A stretch of DNA of 50,830 bases from Bacteroides sp. (GCA_017992695.1 JAGOOC010000019.1:1-50830), one strand, 5' to 3'. Counted from the stretch's first letter, positions 26,641-35,854 are shown. Translations and numbers: made by a program. Notes: a model not told the origin generated them from the sequence alone.

Positions 26641-27801
26641 ATGGGAGAGTTTATATCATTCTTAGGAAATAACCTATCCGATTTCTGGGGATATACGGGG
26701 TTTGCGAATGCAACTTCGGAACATCTTATTATGTTATTGGTAGGCTTATTCTTCCTCTTTCTTGCTATCAAGAAAGACTTTGAACCGATGCTTCTCATCC
26801 CAATCGGATTTGGTATTCTCATCGGTAATGTACCTTTTAAAATAGATGCAGGTCTCGAAATTGGTATCTACGAAGAGGGCTCTGTATTGAACATCCTGTA
26901 TCAAGGCGTAAAAACCGGATGGTATCCACCATTGATATTCCTTGGCATCGGTGCCATGACAGACTTCTCGGCGCTCATTTCGAACCCGAAGCTTATGCTC
27001 GTCGGTGCGGCTGCACAGTTCGGTATCTTTGGTGCGTACATGGTAGCCTTGGCTTTAGGATTTGAGCCTAACCAGGCAGCAGGTATTGCCATCATTGGCG
27101 GTGCTGATGGCCCTACGGCTATCTTCCTGTCGTCGAAACTGGCTCCAAACCTCATGGGTGCTATTGCGGTGTCGGCCTACTCCTACATGGCGTTGGTGCC
27201 CGTCATTCAGCCGCCTATCATGAGACTGCTCACTACGAAGAAAGAGAAACTGATTCGTATGAAACCGGCTCGCGTCGTATCTCATACAGAGAAAATCATT
27301 TTCCCAATCATCGGATTACTGCTCACTTGTTTCTTGGTTCCATCGGGCTTACCTCTATTGGGTATGCTTTTCTTTGGTAACCTTCTGAAAGAGAGTGGCG
27401 TTACCCGCCGATTGGCCGAAACAGCCAGTGGTCCGCTAATCGACACCATCACCATCCTATTGGGATTGACCGTGGGTGCCTCTACGCAAGCAAGCGAGTT
27501 CTTGACTGCAAGCACCATCTACATCTTCTTCCTAGGATTCATGGCGTTTATTATCGCTACAGCTTCAGGTGTGTTCTTCGTGAAAATATTCAACTTGGTA
27601 CTACCCAAGAGCAAGAAGATCAATCCGCTTATCGGTAATGCAGGCGTTTCTGCTGTACCTATGTCGGCACGTATCTCGCAGAATGTAGGTTTGGAATATG
27701 ATCCAACCAACTACCTGCTGATGCATGCTATGGGGCCGAACGTAGCCGGCGTCATCGGTTCTGCTGTTGCAGCCGGTGTGCTATTGGGCTTCTTGATGTA
27801 A
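26641..27801 (+). CDS. mmdB: Na+-translocating decarboxylase beta subunit
   Basis: A 386-residue inner-membrane protein of the OadB/MmdB/GcdB family. It decarboxylates carboxybiotin and exports Na+. Multiple membrane helices are evident, and the key conserved signature is GGADGPTAIFLSSKLAP (near 155-171), which contains the essential aspartate; AYSYMALVPVIQPPIMRLL follows. It closes the epimerase-decarboxylase cluster and is followed by a strong terminator. The complex conserves decarboxylation energy as a sodium gradient during propionate formation. Confidence 0.96.
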   Translation: MGEFISFLGNNLSDFWGYTGFANATSEHLIMLLVGLFFLFLAIKKDFEPMLLIPIGFGILIGNVPFKIDAGLEIGIYEEGSVLNILYQGVKTGWYPPLIFLGIGAMTDFSALISNPKLMLVGAAAQFGIFGAYMVALALGFEPNQAAGIAIIGGADGPTAIFLSSKLAPNLMGAIAVSAYSYMALVPVIQPPIMRLLTTKKEKLIRMKPARVVSHTEKIIFPIIGLLLTCFLVPSGLPLLGMLFFGNLLKESGVTRRLAETASGPLIDTITILLGLTVGASTQASEFLTASTIYIFFLGFMAFIIATASGVFFVKIFNLVLPKSKKINPLIGNAGVSAVPMSARISQNVGLEYDPTNYLLMHAMGPNVAGVIGSAVAAGVLLGFLM

Positions 27802-27822
27802 GAACAACAAGTTAAGTTATAG

Positions 27823-27866
27823 AACAAAAAGGGTGTATCGAGTAAAATCGATACACCCTTTTTGTT
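27823..27866. terminator. Strong terminator after the decarboxylase operon, probably bidirectional
   Basis: A perfect 19-base stem (27823-27841 with 27848-27866) and six-base loop. A-tract on the left and T-tract on the right let it act for both mmdB and the convergent cupin gene. Confidence 0.9.
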
Positions 27867-27908
27867 ATTACCTCGTCTGAAGTTGCACTATTCAGCAAGC
27901 TGTCTAAT

Positions 27909-28373
27909 TTAAACCGTCAGCATGCGTTTCATAAAAGCTTCGGCTCCTGCTTTATCTGCAACATCCGGTGCCCAAGGAGCAAGGTTCTCGGGAGTCAGTG
28001 GGGCATACGGCCCTTCTTTTATTTCATAGATAACCGTACCGGGCTCTAGCACTACAATACAGTGCCACACACCGGCAGGGATCTCCATGCCATACATCCC
28101 TTTGGAAGGGTCGAGATTGATTTTCTCTATCGGGTTTCCTTCTTCATCAAAGAGAATGGCCATGAGGCTGCCCCGTAGGATGAGGTATATCTCCTCTTTA
28201 TCGGGATTCTTATGTCGATGAGGAGGCAGATAGGTGCCTGGCTCAAGTGCATTCAGCATGCGATGAATGGGCGCATCCATCGATTCGTGAAAATTATAAT
28301 TCATCCGCAAGCGGGGATTCTCTTTGGCCTGGTTCGTAACCGAATCCAACAAGTCTTTGGTTATTAATTTCAT
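27909..28373 (-). CDS. WbuC family cupin protein
   Basis: A 154-residue single cupin of the WbuC family, often found near polysaccharide genes. The metal-binding cupin motif is visible as PPHRHKNPDKEEIYLILRG (near 50-68) and the second motif as GVWHCIVVLEPGTVIYEI (near 103-120). The reaction is not established. It is alone on the minus strand between the decarboxylase operon and tRNA-Thr, with its own -7 box. Confidence 0.85.
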   Translation of the reverse strand: MKLITKDLLDSVTNQAKENPRLRMNYNFHESMDAPIHRMLNALEPGTYLPPHRHKNPDKEEIYLILRGSLMAILFDEEGNPIEKINLDPSKGMYGMEIPAGVWHCIVVLEPGTVIYEIKEGPYAPLTPENLAPWAPDVADKAGAEAFMKRMLTV

Positions 28374-28409
28374 CTATTATCAATTTGAATTATCATTAAA
28401 AACTGCCTG

Positions 28410-28417
28410 CAAAGGTA
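28410..28417 (-). promoter_or_regulatory. -7 box of the WbuC cupin gene
   Basis: Reads TACCTTTG on the minus strand, matching TAnnTTTG, 36 bases before the ATG at 28373. Confidence 0.55.
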
Positions 28418-28511
28418 GCATATTTTAGAAGAAGTGCATGCATCAACTTTGTCAATCGATTTAGAATAATCTTAATCTAAAAATTTAGATTAAAAAAAGA
28501 GACACTTTCTT

Positions 28512-28541
28512 TTTGTCGTTTCAAATAAAGCTGTAATTTTG
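28512..28541 (+). promoter_or_regulatory. Promoter of tRNA-Thr
   Basis: TTTG (28512-28515), 18 bases, TAATTTTG (28534-28541). It ends 20 bases before the mature tRNA. Confidence 0.65.
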
Positions 28542-28561
28542 CAAACCGAAAACAAAAGCCT

Positions 28562-28634
<73 letters not shown>

Positions 28635-28685
28635 CTTGTATTTTTGTTTCCACTTCTCTTCGTGCCAAGATTTAAAAAATTAGCG

Positions 28686-28693
28686 TACCTTTG
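28686..28693 (+). promoter_or_regulatory. -7 box of umuDC
   Basis: TACCTTTG matches TAnnTTTG and ends 5 bases before the umuD ATG, so the transcript would have almost no leader. I see no obvious LexA-type palindrome around it. Confidence 0.5.
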
Positions 28694-28698
28694 CAGGC

Positions 28699-29139
28699 AT
28701 GAAGCATCTCGAACTTTACTCATCCGACACATCGACCACCCTCCCACTACCCTATGCCGAGGATGGCATACGTGCAGGTTTTCCATCGCCGGCACAAGAC
28801 TACATGGAGCTATCCATTGACTTGAACAAGGAGTTGGTGCCACACCCTTCATCTACTTTTTATGGCCGTGTCAAAGGCGATTCGATGAAAGATGAGGGGA
28901 TAGAAGAGGGTGATATTCTGGTGATCGACAAGTCGCTCGAATTAATGAACGATGATCTGGCTGTATGCTTCGTTGATGGTGAGTTCACCTTAAAACGCGT
29001 ACGCGTAGAGGCTGAGACCGTATGGCTTGTACCATCTAACAAGGCTTATCCCGAAATTCCCATCACCACTGATAACGACTTCATCATCTGGGGCATTGTT
29101 ACCTATACCATCAAGAAAAACCGACGCAGAAGGAAATAA
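28699..29139 (+). CDS. umuD: UmuD-like S24 family autoprotease
   Basis: A 146-residue LexA/UmuD-type protein that self-cleaves after DNA damage to activate its partner polymerase. The cleavage site is A26-G27 (IRAGFPSPA), the nucleophile S62 is in GDSMKDEGI, and the base K99 is in FTLKRVRV. There is no DNA-binding domain, so it is UmuD rather than LexA. umuC begins one base after its stop codon. The gene starts about 65 bases after tRNA-Thr. Confidence 0.93.
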   Translation: MKHLELYSSDTSTTLPLPYAEDGIRAGFPSPAQDYMELSIDLNKELVPHPSSTFYGRVKGDSMKDEGIEEGDILVIDKSLELMNDDLAVCFVDGEFTLKRVRVEAETVWLVPSNKAYPEIPITTDNDFIIWGIVTYTIKKNRRRRK

Positions 29140-29140
29140 A

Positions 29141-30412
29141 ATGTACGGACTGGTAGATTGCAACAATTTCTTTGCATCGTGCGAGCGCGTGTTTAACCCG
29201 GCTCTCCGTTCTTTCCCCGTTGTAGTGCTTAGCAACAACGACGGATGCGTCATCGCACGCTCCGAAGAGGCAAAGAGGCTTGGTATTCCGATGGGCGAAC
29301 CAGCGTTCAAAATCAAACCGCTACTCGACTCAAAGCAGGTGGTGGCTTTCTCTTCAAATTATTCGCTCTATGGCGATATGTCGCACAGGGTGATGTCCAT
29401 CCTCAGCACCTTTGTAGAGGATATAGAGATTTACTCCATCGACGAAGCGTTTCTACACTTCAAGGGGTTCGAGCACTATGATTTACATGCGTATGGACAA
29501 GAGATTGTTCGAACAACCACTAAGGGCACGGGAATACCCGTCAGCATGGGCATTGCTCCCACCAAAACCTTGGCTAAGGTAGCCAGTAAGTTTGCCAAGA
29601 AATACCCCCGTTACAAACAAGTTTGCATCATTGACAGTGAAGAGAAACGCGAGAAGGCATTGAAGCTGTTCGACGTTGGCGACGTGTGGGGAGTGGGTCG
29701 ACGGTTGGTGAAGACACTCAACTATCACGGAGTGAACACAGCCTACGACTTAACCCAAAAGAGCGAATCGTGGGTACGCTCAAAGATGACCGTGACCGGT
29801 GTGCGCACGTGGAAGGAGTTGCAAGGTACTCCTTGCATTGAGATGGAGACGGTTACTCAAAAGCAGACGATCTGCACCAGCCGCTCATTTGGCGAGATGA
29901 TTACATCGTTTGATACACTGATGGAGGCTGTGGCCAATTTCACAGCTGCCTGTGCACGAAAGCTGAGAGAACAGAGGTGCTTTGCTAAGGTAATCCTGAT
30001 TTTCATATATACCAATCGCCACCGCAAAGATTTAATGCAGTATTCGCAACACAGGGTACTAACCCTACCCTTCGCCACCAATGACACAGCCGAACTGATA
30101 ACCTATGCACGCATGGCTCTTGAAAGCATCTACCGAGAAGGGTATCAGTACAAAAAGGCAGGAGTGATTGTTTCAGATATTACTTCGGAGCAACTGGTTA
30201 TTCGCGATCTGTTCGATCCGCGCGATACAGAGAAGCAGCAACGGCTATTCGCTGTGGTCGATGAAATCAATCGGAAAAACGGGAGCAATCGCATTCAACT
30301 GGCCGTGCAAGGCAGCAACCACAGCTGGAAATTAAAACGCGAGTTTATCTCGCACAACTACACCACCAACCTCAATGAAATTATCGAGGTGAATGTGTCG
30401 GATAAACCTTGA
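29141..30412 (+). CDS. umuC: Y-family DNA polymerase UmuC
   Basis: The 423-residue catalytic subunit of translesion DNA polymerase V. The metal-binding residues are D6 in MYGLVDCNNFF and D101-E102 in YSIDEAFLHF; SMGIAPTKTLAKVASKFAKK is the fingers/palm segment, and a helix-hairpin-helix plus little-finger domain follows. The start at 29141 is fixed by the family N-terminus; the frame is open upstream only because it overlaps umuD. Coupled to umuD by a one-base gap. Confidence 0.95.
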   Translation: MYGLVDCNNFFASCERVFNPALRSFPVVVLSNNDGCVIARSEEAKRLGIPMGEPAFKIKPLLDSKQVVAFSSNYSLYGDMSHRVMSILSTFVEDIEIYSIDEAFLHFKGFEHYDLHAYGQEIVRTTTKGTGIPVSMGIAPTKTLAKVASKFAKKYPRYKQVCIIDSEEKREKALKLFDVGDVWGVGRRLVKTLNYHGVNTAYDLTQKSESWVRSKMTVTGVRTWKELQGTPCIEMETVTQKQTICTSRSFGEMITSFDTLMEAVANFTAACARKLREQRCFAKVILIFIYTNRHRKDLMQYSQHRVLTLPFATNDTAELITYARMALESIYREGYQYKKAGVIVSDITSEQLVIRDLFDPRDTEKQQRLFAVVDEINRKNGSNRIQLAVQGSNHSWKLKREFISHNYTTNLNEIIEVNVSDKP

Positions 30413-30532
30413 TCAGCTTGTCGATTACCAAAAGTACGTACATTTAGGATGAATCATCTAGAGATGATTTAACAACTGTAAAAGCGTTAACATATAGCGA
30501 ATTGTTCTGGCACCCACCTCTTTGCCGGTTAA

Positions 30533-30652
30533 AATGGAGTCTATCTCAATGCCTTCTTCTCGAATTACATCTCAATCGTATGGGCAGTTGCAGGCATCAG
30601 TTACTTAATCCTGATCATTAAAGCGATCCGTTATTATAAAAAATCGAATTAA
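30533..30652 (+). pseudogene. C-terminal remnant of a membrane protein
   Basis: An open frame of 39 codons without an in-frame ATG reads NGVYLNAFFSNYI, then a hydrophobic helix (SIVWAVAGISYLILIIKAI), then a basic end RYYKKSN. A stop codon precedes it in frame, and no related sequence is seen further upstream. This looks like the last membrane helix and tail of a lost transporter-type gene; the family is not identified. It overlaps the end of the minus-strand gene by four bases. Confidence 0.35.
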
Positions 30653-31218
30653 ACTTGTTTCAAATCTGCATTTATCTCATCGAGATTAAAGGTGTCAGCG
30701 CTCCAGATTTTATCTTTGTTCAATCCCAGCCAATCCTTGTATTCACGGGCTTCTTCACTGTCGGGCATTGTGCGGAAAACATTTTTCATCTCCTCGTACC
30801 CGTAGATACCACCGCAATCTTCGGGTGGACAGCTGCCCTTAGCCGAAAGACAAAAGGCTTCTTTACGTTTGCCATCCGAAACGGCCTCTAGGGTTATTTC
30901 ATGTACCCAATGGTCTCCAAAGTCATACACATATAAAAGTTTACGAATAGTACCCTCAAATAGTTGAGACAACTTGACTTTAGAAGCATCCTGTGTCTTG
31001 ACACCGAATTCAGAATCAGCTTCAGAGGGGATCGCTATGCGAATGCTAGCTTGATATTCTTTATCCTGAAACTCAAATAAATGATAGTCCTCCCAGCCGA
31101 AAACGGCCTGTATCACCTGATGAAACCGCAGAAACGTAAAATTTGCAGGAACAATAACCTTTCTCCATACCGGAGGTTTGGTTATGCCTTTAATCTGAAT
31201 CTTAAACTGGTATTCCAT
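30649..31218 (-). CDS. pRiA4b ORF-3 family protein
   Basis: A 189-residue protein with the plasmid pRiA4b ORF-3-like domain: FKIQIKGITKPPVWRKVIVPANFTFLRFH at the N-terminus, IQAVFGWEDYHLFEF, and LLYVYDFGDHWVHEITLE near 95-112. The C-terminal part has CPPEDCGGIYGYEEM, also characteristic. Function is unknown; relatives occur on plasmids, in mobile elements and on chromosomes. It stands alone on the minus strand between umuC and the keto-sugar operon, and a weak -7 box (TATTTTTG, minus strand, 31249-31256) lies upstream. Confidence 0.8.
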   Translation of the reverse strand: MEYQFKIQIKGITKPPVWRKVIVPANFTFLRFHQVIQAVFGWEDYHLFEFQDKEYQASIRIAIPSEADSEFGVKTQDASKVKLSQLFEGTIRKLLYVYDFGDHWVHEITLEAVSDGKRKEAFCLSAKGSCPPEDCGGIYGYEEMKNVFRTMPDSEEAREYKDWLGLNKDKIWSADTFNLDEINADLKQV

Positions 31219-31348
31219 GATATTGCTGAATTAGTGGTTTTATGCTTTCAAAAATACAATATAGTTTTGATATTTTGGAATATCGGATATCATTTTTTCA
31301 TTGAATTGGTTTTAGTGTGAAGCAAATTCAAAATATAGATGAGAAAAC

Positions 31349-31380
31349 TTTGGCATATTCGAAAAAGTAACTTACATTTG
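31349..31380 (+). promoter_or_regulatory. Promoter of the keto-sugar operon
   Basis: TTTG (31349-31352), 20 bases, TACATTTG (31373-31380): one of the best matches to the Bacteroides consensus in the window. The expected leader is about 70 bases. Confidence 0.7.
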
Positions 31381-31456
31381 ATTTTTCCTTGAATCAAAGA
31401 TATATTGTACTCGTGAGACAGCGAAAAAGTTGCCCGGAACACTTAAAAGAAATACT

Positions 31457-32521
31457 ATGAGGATTAAAGTTGGCCTTATTGGCTTTGGCAGAATGGGGCG
31501 ATGCTACTTGAAAGAGATGCAAAAGAGCGGTCGATGGGATGTTTTATACATTTGCGATGTGGATGCTGACTCTCGTGAATTGGCAAAGAGGCTGTCGCCC
31601 GAATCTAAAATAATTGAAAATGAACAAGCCATTTTTGAGGATGAGCGTGTACAGGTTGTCGGACTTTTTGCATTGGCCGATTCTCGGAAAGAGCAGATTG
31701 AAAAAGCCATTCAAAGCGGAAAGCATATCATATCCGAAAAGCCGGTAGCAGACACGATTGACAAAGAATGGGAGGTGGTAGACCTTACGGAAAACGGTGA
31801 GAACTTGTCCACGGTCAATTTGTACCTCCGTAATTCTTGGTATCATCAGGCTATTCGGCAATTTATTGCTCAAGGCGAGATTGGCGAACTGGCTATTCTG
31901 CGAATTTGTCACATGACTCCGGGATTGGCACCGGGCGAAGGGCACGAATATGAAGGTCCGGCTTTCCATGACTGCGGCATGCATTATGTAGATCTGGCCC
32001 GTTGGTATGCCGGATGTGAGTATAAAACATGGCATGCGCAGGGCATCAATATGTGGAACTACAAAGAGCCTTGGTGGATACAATGCCATGGGACTTTCCA
32101 AAATGGTATTGTCTTTGACATCACACAAGGATTCGTTTATGGACAATTGTCCAAAGATCAGACGCATAATTCATACGTAGACATTATAGGCACCAAAGGT
32201 ATTGCTCGGATGACACACGACTTTAAAACGGCTGTTGTCGATCTTCATGGAGTACATCACACCCATCATATCGAGAAACCATTCGGCGACAAAAACATCG
32301 ACGTATTGTGCGATTTGTTTGCCGATTCCGTACAAACCGGAATAAGAAACCCTCAATTACCACTGATACGCGATTCGGCTGTTGCATCCGAATACGCTTG
32401 GGAGTTTCTACGAGATGCCCATACCCACGATTTGCCGGCTATAGGCGAATTAAAGATACTTGAACAAATCAGAGAACGAAGAAAAAACATGAAAAACGGA
32501 TACGGATTATTACCAAAATAA
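31457..32521 (+). CDS. Gfo/Idh/MocA family oxidoreductase, cytosolic
   Basis: A 354-residue NAD(P)-dependent dehydrogenase. The Rossmann loop is VGLIGFGRMGRCYLKEM (5-21), the catalytic EKP motif is at 94-96 (SEKPVADT), and HDCGMHYVDLARWY (171-184) carries the substrate-site residues. There is no signal peptide. The start at 31457 gives the Rossmann strand at residue 4; a TTG 27 bases upstream is less likely. First gene of a four-gene set with a second Gfo/Idh enzyme, DUF1080 and a TIM-barrel protein, which suggests a 3-keto-sugar reductase or oxidase. Substrate inferred from context only. Confidence 0.88.
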   Translation: MRIKVGLIGFGRMGRCYLKEMQKSGRWDVLYICDVDADSRELAKRLSPESKIIENEQAIFEDERVQVVGLFALADSRKEQIEKAIQSGKHIISEKPVADTIDKEWEVVDLTENGENLSTVNLYLRNSWYHQAIRQFIAQGEIGELAILRICHMTPGLAPGEGHEYEGPAFHDCGMHYVDLARWYAGCEYKTWHAQGINMWNYKEPWWIQCHGTFQNGIVFDITQGFVYGQLSKDQTHNSYVDIIGTKGIARMTHDFKTAVVDLHGVHHTHHIEKPFGDKNIDVLCDLFADSVQTGIRNPQLPLIRDSAVASEYAWEFLRDAHTHDLPAIGELKILEQIRERRKNMKNGYGLLPK

Positions 32522-32560
32522 TAATCTCGAAAACACTATTAATCCTTAAACAAACCAATT

Positions 32561-34039
32561 ATGTCAGACATTTCAAGAAGACAATTTCTAAAAACAGGAG
32601 CTGCCGCTTTAGCGGGAATTACCATCGCTCCGAGTTCTATCTTAGGTTCGAGCCACGGACATGTGCCTCCCAGCGACAAACTGAATCTTGTTGCTGTAGG
32701 CATTGGTGGCGCCGGGCATTCTAACATCAACGCAGTGAAGAGTACGGAAAACATTGTGGCTCTTTGTGATGTGGATTGGAAATATGCAAAAGGCGTATTC
32801 GATGAATTCCCAAAAGCAAAAAAATACTGGGATTACCGCAAGATGTACGATGAAATGGGTAAATCGATTGATGGGGTGATTATTGCCACTGCCGATCATA
32901 CGCATGCCATTATTACGGCAGATGCCATGACAATGGGCAAGCATGTATTCTGCCAAAAGCCGTTGACTCATTCTGTTTATGAATCTCGTTTATTGACCAA
33001 TCTGGCTGCTTCAACCGGAGTCGCTACTCAAATGGGTAATCAGGGGGCATCGGAAGAAGGTACTGATTTGGTATGTGAATGGATCTGGAATGGTGAGATC
33101 GGTGAAGTAACTAAAGTGGAATGTGCTACCGACCGCCCCATCTGGCCACAAGGGCTGAACGCACCCGAAAAAGCAGATCGCATCCCGGATACGCTGAACT
33201 GGGATCTGTTTACAGGACCTGCCAGGCTGAACCCATACAACAACATTTACCACCCTTGGAACTGGCGTGGATGGTGGGATTATGGAACAGGTGCATTGGG
33301 CGATATGGCTTGCCACATTATGCATTCACCATTTAGAGCCTTGAAATTGGGCTATCCTACAAAAGTGGAAGGCTCATCTACTTTATTGTTGAGCGCTTGT
33401 GCTCCGCAAGCTCAGCACGTGAAGATGATTTTCCCTGCTCGTGATAATATGACGAAAGTAGCCATGCCCGAAGTTGAAGTTCATTGGTATGATGGTGGCA
33501 TGATGCCCGAACGTCCGAAAGGCTTCCCCGAAGGCAAACCACTGATGGGTCCCGGGGGTGGTTTGACTATTTTCCATGGAACAAAAGACACCTTAATTTG
33601 TGGCTGTTACGGTAGGGAACCCTTCTTGTTGTCGGGTCGTGTGCCTAATGCGCCAAAGGTTTGCCGCCGTGTGGTGAATGTGAGTCATGAGATGGACTGG
33701 GTACGTGCTTGTAAGGAGAATCGGACCAATCGCACGATGACCAAATCTGATTTCTCGGAAGCAGGACCCATGAATGAAATGGTAGTCATGGGGGTATTAG
33801 CTATTCGTTTGCAAGGATTGAACAAAACCTTGCAATGGGATGGTGCCAATATGCGCTTTACGAATATTGGTGACACTGAAACGATCAGAACTTGCGTGAA
33901 AGACGGATTTGAGATTCATAACGGTCATCCTACCTTTAATAAAACCTGGACAGATCCGGTTAATGCGCAACAATTCGCAGCCGAATTGGTGAAACATAAC
34001 TACCGTGAGGGATGGAGACTGCCTGACATGCCTAGATAA
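32561..34039 (+). CDS. Gfo/Idh/MocA family oxidoreductase with twin-arginine-like leader
   Basis: A 492-residue dehydrogenase-like protein. The N-terminus MSDISRRQFLKTGAAALAGI is a twin-arginine-type export signal (RR at 6-7), consistent with export of a folded, cofactor-loaded enzyme. The Rossmann loop is VAVGIGGAGHSN. The usual EKP reads QKP at 132-134. Later segments (GNQGASEEGTDLVCEWI, WNWRGWWDYGTGALGDMACH) match the glycoside-oxidoreductase branch of the family. It probably oxidises a glycoside at C3 with tightly bound NAD(H) in the periplasm. The gene follows 39 bases after the first oxidoreductase. Confidence 0.88.
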   Translation: MSDISRRQFLKTGAAALAGITIAPSSILGSSHGHVPPSDKLNLVAVGIGGAGHSNINAVKSTENIVALCDVDWKYAKGVFDEFPKAKKYWDYRKMYDEMGKSIDGVIIATADHTHAIITADAMTMGKHVFCQKPLTHSVYESRLLTNLAASTGVATQMGNQGASEEGTDLVCEWIWNGEIGEVTKVECATDRPIWPQGLNAPEKADRIPDTLNWDLFTGPARLNPYNNIYHPWNWRGWWDYGTGALGDMACHIMHSPFRALKLGYPTKVEGSSTLLLSACAPQAQHVKMIFPARDNMTKVAMPEVEVHWYDGGMMPERPKGFPEGKPLMGPGGGLTIFHGTKDTLICGCYGREPFLLSGRVPNAPKVCRRVVNVSHEMDWVRACKENRTNRTMTKSDFSEAGPMNEMVVMGVLAIRLQGLNKTLQWDGANMRFTNIGDTETIRTCVKDGFEIHNGHPTFNKTWTDPVNAQQFAAELVKHNYREGWRLPDMPR

Positions 34040-34072
34040 AGAAAATAGTTAACAGAATAATAAATTAATAAC

Positions 34073-34945
34073 ATGAAAAAAATATTCAATCCTTTCGTTT
34101 GTTGTATGCTTGCCGGACTAATGACTTCTTGCGGCGGAGCTAAGAAATCCGATAGTTCGCAAGAAGAGCAATCGGATCAAAAGGTGACCTTGACTTGTTC
34201 TAAATCATTGAAGGGTGCAGAGAGTGATAGCTTGACGTTACCTGTAGACAAAGATGGCTATATAACTATTTTTGATGGAGTCACCTTCAATGGATGGCGG
34301 GGTTATGGCAAAGACAAAGTCCCTTCCAAGTGGACCATCGAAGACGGATGCATTAAGTTTAATGGCTCCGGTGGTGGAGAGGCGCAAGATGGAGACGGAG
34401 GCGATATCATCTTCGCCCATAAATTCAAAAACTTCGAACTGGAATTGGAGTGGAAAGTAGCCAAAGGTGGTAACTCCGGCATTTTCTATCTGGCCCAGGA
34501 GGTTACTTCTAAAGACAAGGATGGAAATGAAGTGTTGGAGCCCATCTATATTTCAGCACCCGAATATCAAGTGTTAGATAACGCCAACCATCCGGATGCT
34601 AAATTAGGCAAAGACGGTAACAGACAATCGGCCTCGCTTTATGATATGATTTCTGCCGTTCCGCAAAATGGAAAACCGTTTGGCGAATGGAACAAAGGCA
34701 AGATTATGGTATACAAAGGAACTGTGGTTCATGGACAAAATGATGAAAACGTACTCGAATATCATTTGTGGACCAAGCAGTGGACGGATATGCTTCAAGC
34801 CAGTAAATTCAGTGAAGAAAAATGGCCGTTAGCCTTCCAATTGCTCAACAATTGTGGTGGCGAAAATAGAGAAGGATTTATCGGATTGCAAGATCATGGC
34901 GACGATGTTTGGTTCCGCAGCATCCGTGTGAAGATTCTTGATTAA
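34073..34945 (+). CDS. DUF1080 (3-keto-disaccharide hydrolase/lyase-like) lipoprotein
   Basis: A 290-residue lipoprotein (lipobox LMTSC, Cys 20) with one DUF1080 domain, a concanavalin-like beta sandwich. Signatures are DGYITIFDGVTFNGWRGYG, then KVAKGGNSGIFYLAQE, then NKGKIMVYKGTVVHGQN and GFIGLQDHGDDVWFRSIRVK at the end. Members have been annotated as 3-keto-disaccharide hydrolases, and some are reported to cleave 3-keto glycosides by elimination. A serine/glutamine-rich linker of about 20 residues follows the lipid anchor. Placed between the exported oxidoreductase and the TIM-barrel gene, it is likely the bond-cleaving enzyme. Confidence 0.88.
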   Translation: MKKIFNPFVCCMLAGLMTSCGGAKKSDSSQEEQSDQKVTLTCSKSLKGAESDSLTLPVDKDGYITIFDGVTFNGWRGYGKDKVPSKWTIEDGCIKFNGSGGGEAQDGDGGDIIFAHKFKNFELELEWKVAKGGNSGIFYLAQEVTSKDKDGNEVLEPIYISAPEYQVLDNANHPDAKLGKDGNRQSASLYDMISAVPQNGKPFGEWNKGKIMVYKGTVVHGQNDENVLEYHLWTKQWTDMLQASKFSEEKWPLAFQLLNNCGGENREGFIGLQDHGDDVWFRSIRVKILD

Positions 34946-34978
34946 CAAGTATAGCGTTATAATTAAATATTTTATACG

Positions 34979-35854
34979 ATGAGTATTAGAAGTTTATGGG
35001 TGTTATTTGTCTTGTTTTTAGCAATGCCGCAAACAGCAGATGCGAAAAACAAAAAAGACATTGCTATACAACTTTATTCGGTTAGAGATTTGCTAAAGAG
35101 TGAGAGTGATCTTGATCCTGTTTTGAAAAAGCTAGCTCAAATGGGATATACCGGCATTGAGGCTGCCGGCTATACTGACGGGAAATTTTACGGTAAAACT
35201 CCCGAAGAATTTAAGCGTGCAGTTGAAAAAGCAGGTATGAAAGTGTTGTCATCACACTGTACAAAGGGATTATCCGAGAAGGAGCTCTCATCGGGTGATT
35301 TTTCTGAATCACTGAAGTGGTGGAGTCAATGCATTGCTGCTCATAAAGCTGCCGGCATGGCCTATATTGTAACCCCATCGTTAGGTGTTCCTCATACGGT
35401 CAAAGAGTTGAAGACCTATTGCGACTACTATAATGAAATAGGGAAGAGATGTAAGCAAAGTGGTTTGAAATATGGATATCACAACCATGCCCATGAATTT
35501 AACAAAGTGGAGGGCAAGGTTGTAATGATGGACTATATGCTTGAGAACACCCATCCGGAATATGTCTTTTTTCAGATGGATGTGTATTGGGTAGTTAGAG
35601 GTCAAAATAGCCCTGTCGATTATTTCAATAAATACCCGGGTCGCTTTGAATTGCTTCATATCAAAGATCACAGAGAGATTGGTCAAAGTGGTATGGTAGG
35701 ATTCGATGCTATCTTTAAGCATGCCGCCACAGCCGGTGTCAGACATATCGTTGCTGAAATTGAACGTTACAGTGGTACGGTAGAGGAAAGTGTGAAACAA
35801 AGCTTGGATTATTTGTTGGATGCCCCTTTTGTGAAAGCTTCTTATAGCAACTAA
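34979..35854 (+). CDS. Exported sugar isomerase/epimerase-type TIM-barrel protein
   Basis: A 291-residue xylose-isomerase-like/AP-endonuclease-2 fold protein with a signal peptide (cleavage near ADA-K at 20-23). Barrel signatures are IAIQLYSVRDLL, GYTGIEAAGY, KVLSSHC, LKYGYHNHAHEF, FFQMDVYWVVRG, ELLHIKDHREIG and HIVAEIERYSG. Metal-ligand-type His, Asp and Glu residues are retained. In the keto-sugar scheme such proteins hydrate the enone/glycal intermediate or isomerise the keto sugar. Last gene of the operon, followed by a terminator. Confidence 0.86.
   Translation: MSIRSLWVLFVLFLAMPQTADAKNKKDIAIQLYSVRDLLKSESDLDPVLKKLAQMGYTGIEAAGYTDGKFYGKTPEEFKRAVEKAGMKVLSSHCTKGLSEKELSSGDFSESLKWWSQCIAAHKAAGMAYIVTPSLGVPHTVKELKTYCDYYNEIGKRCKQSGLKYGYHNHAHEFNKVEGKVVMMDYMLENTHPEYVFFQMDVYWVVRGQNSPVDYFNKYPGRFELLHIKDHREIGQSGMVGFDAIFKHAATAGVRHIVAEIERYSGTVEESVKQSLDYLLDAPFVKASYSN

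Noticed and set aside
31544-32167. Open frame antisense to the first Gfo/Idh gene
   Set aside because: The plus-strand protein has all motifs of the family; the antisense frame shows none.
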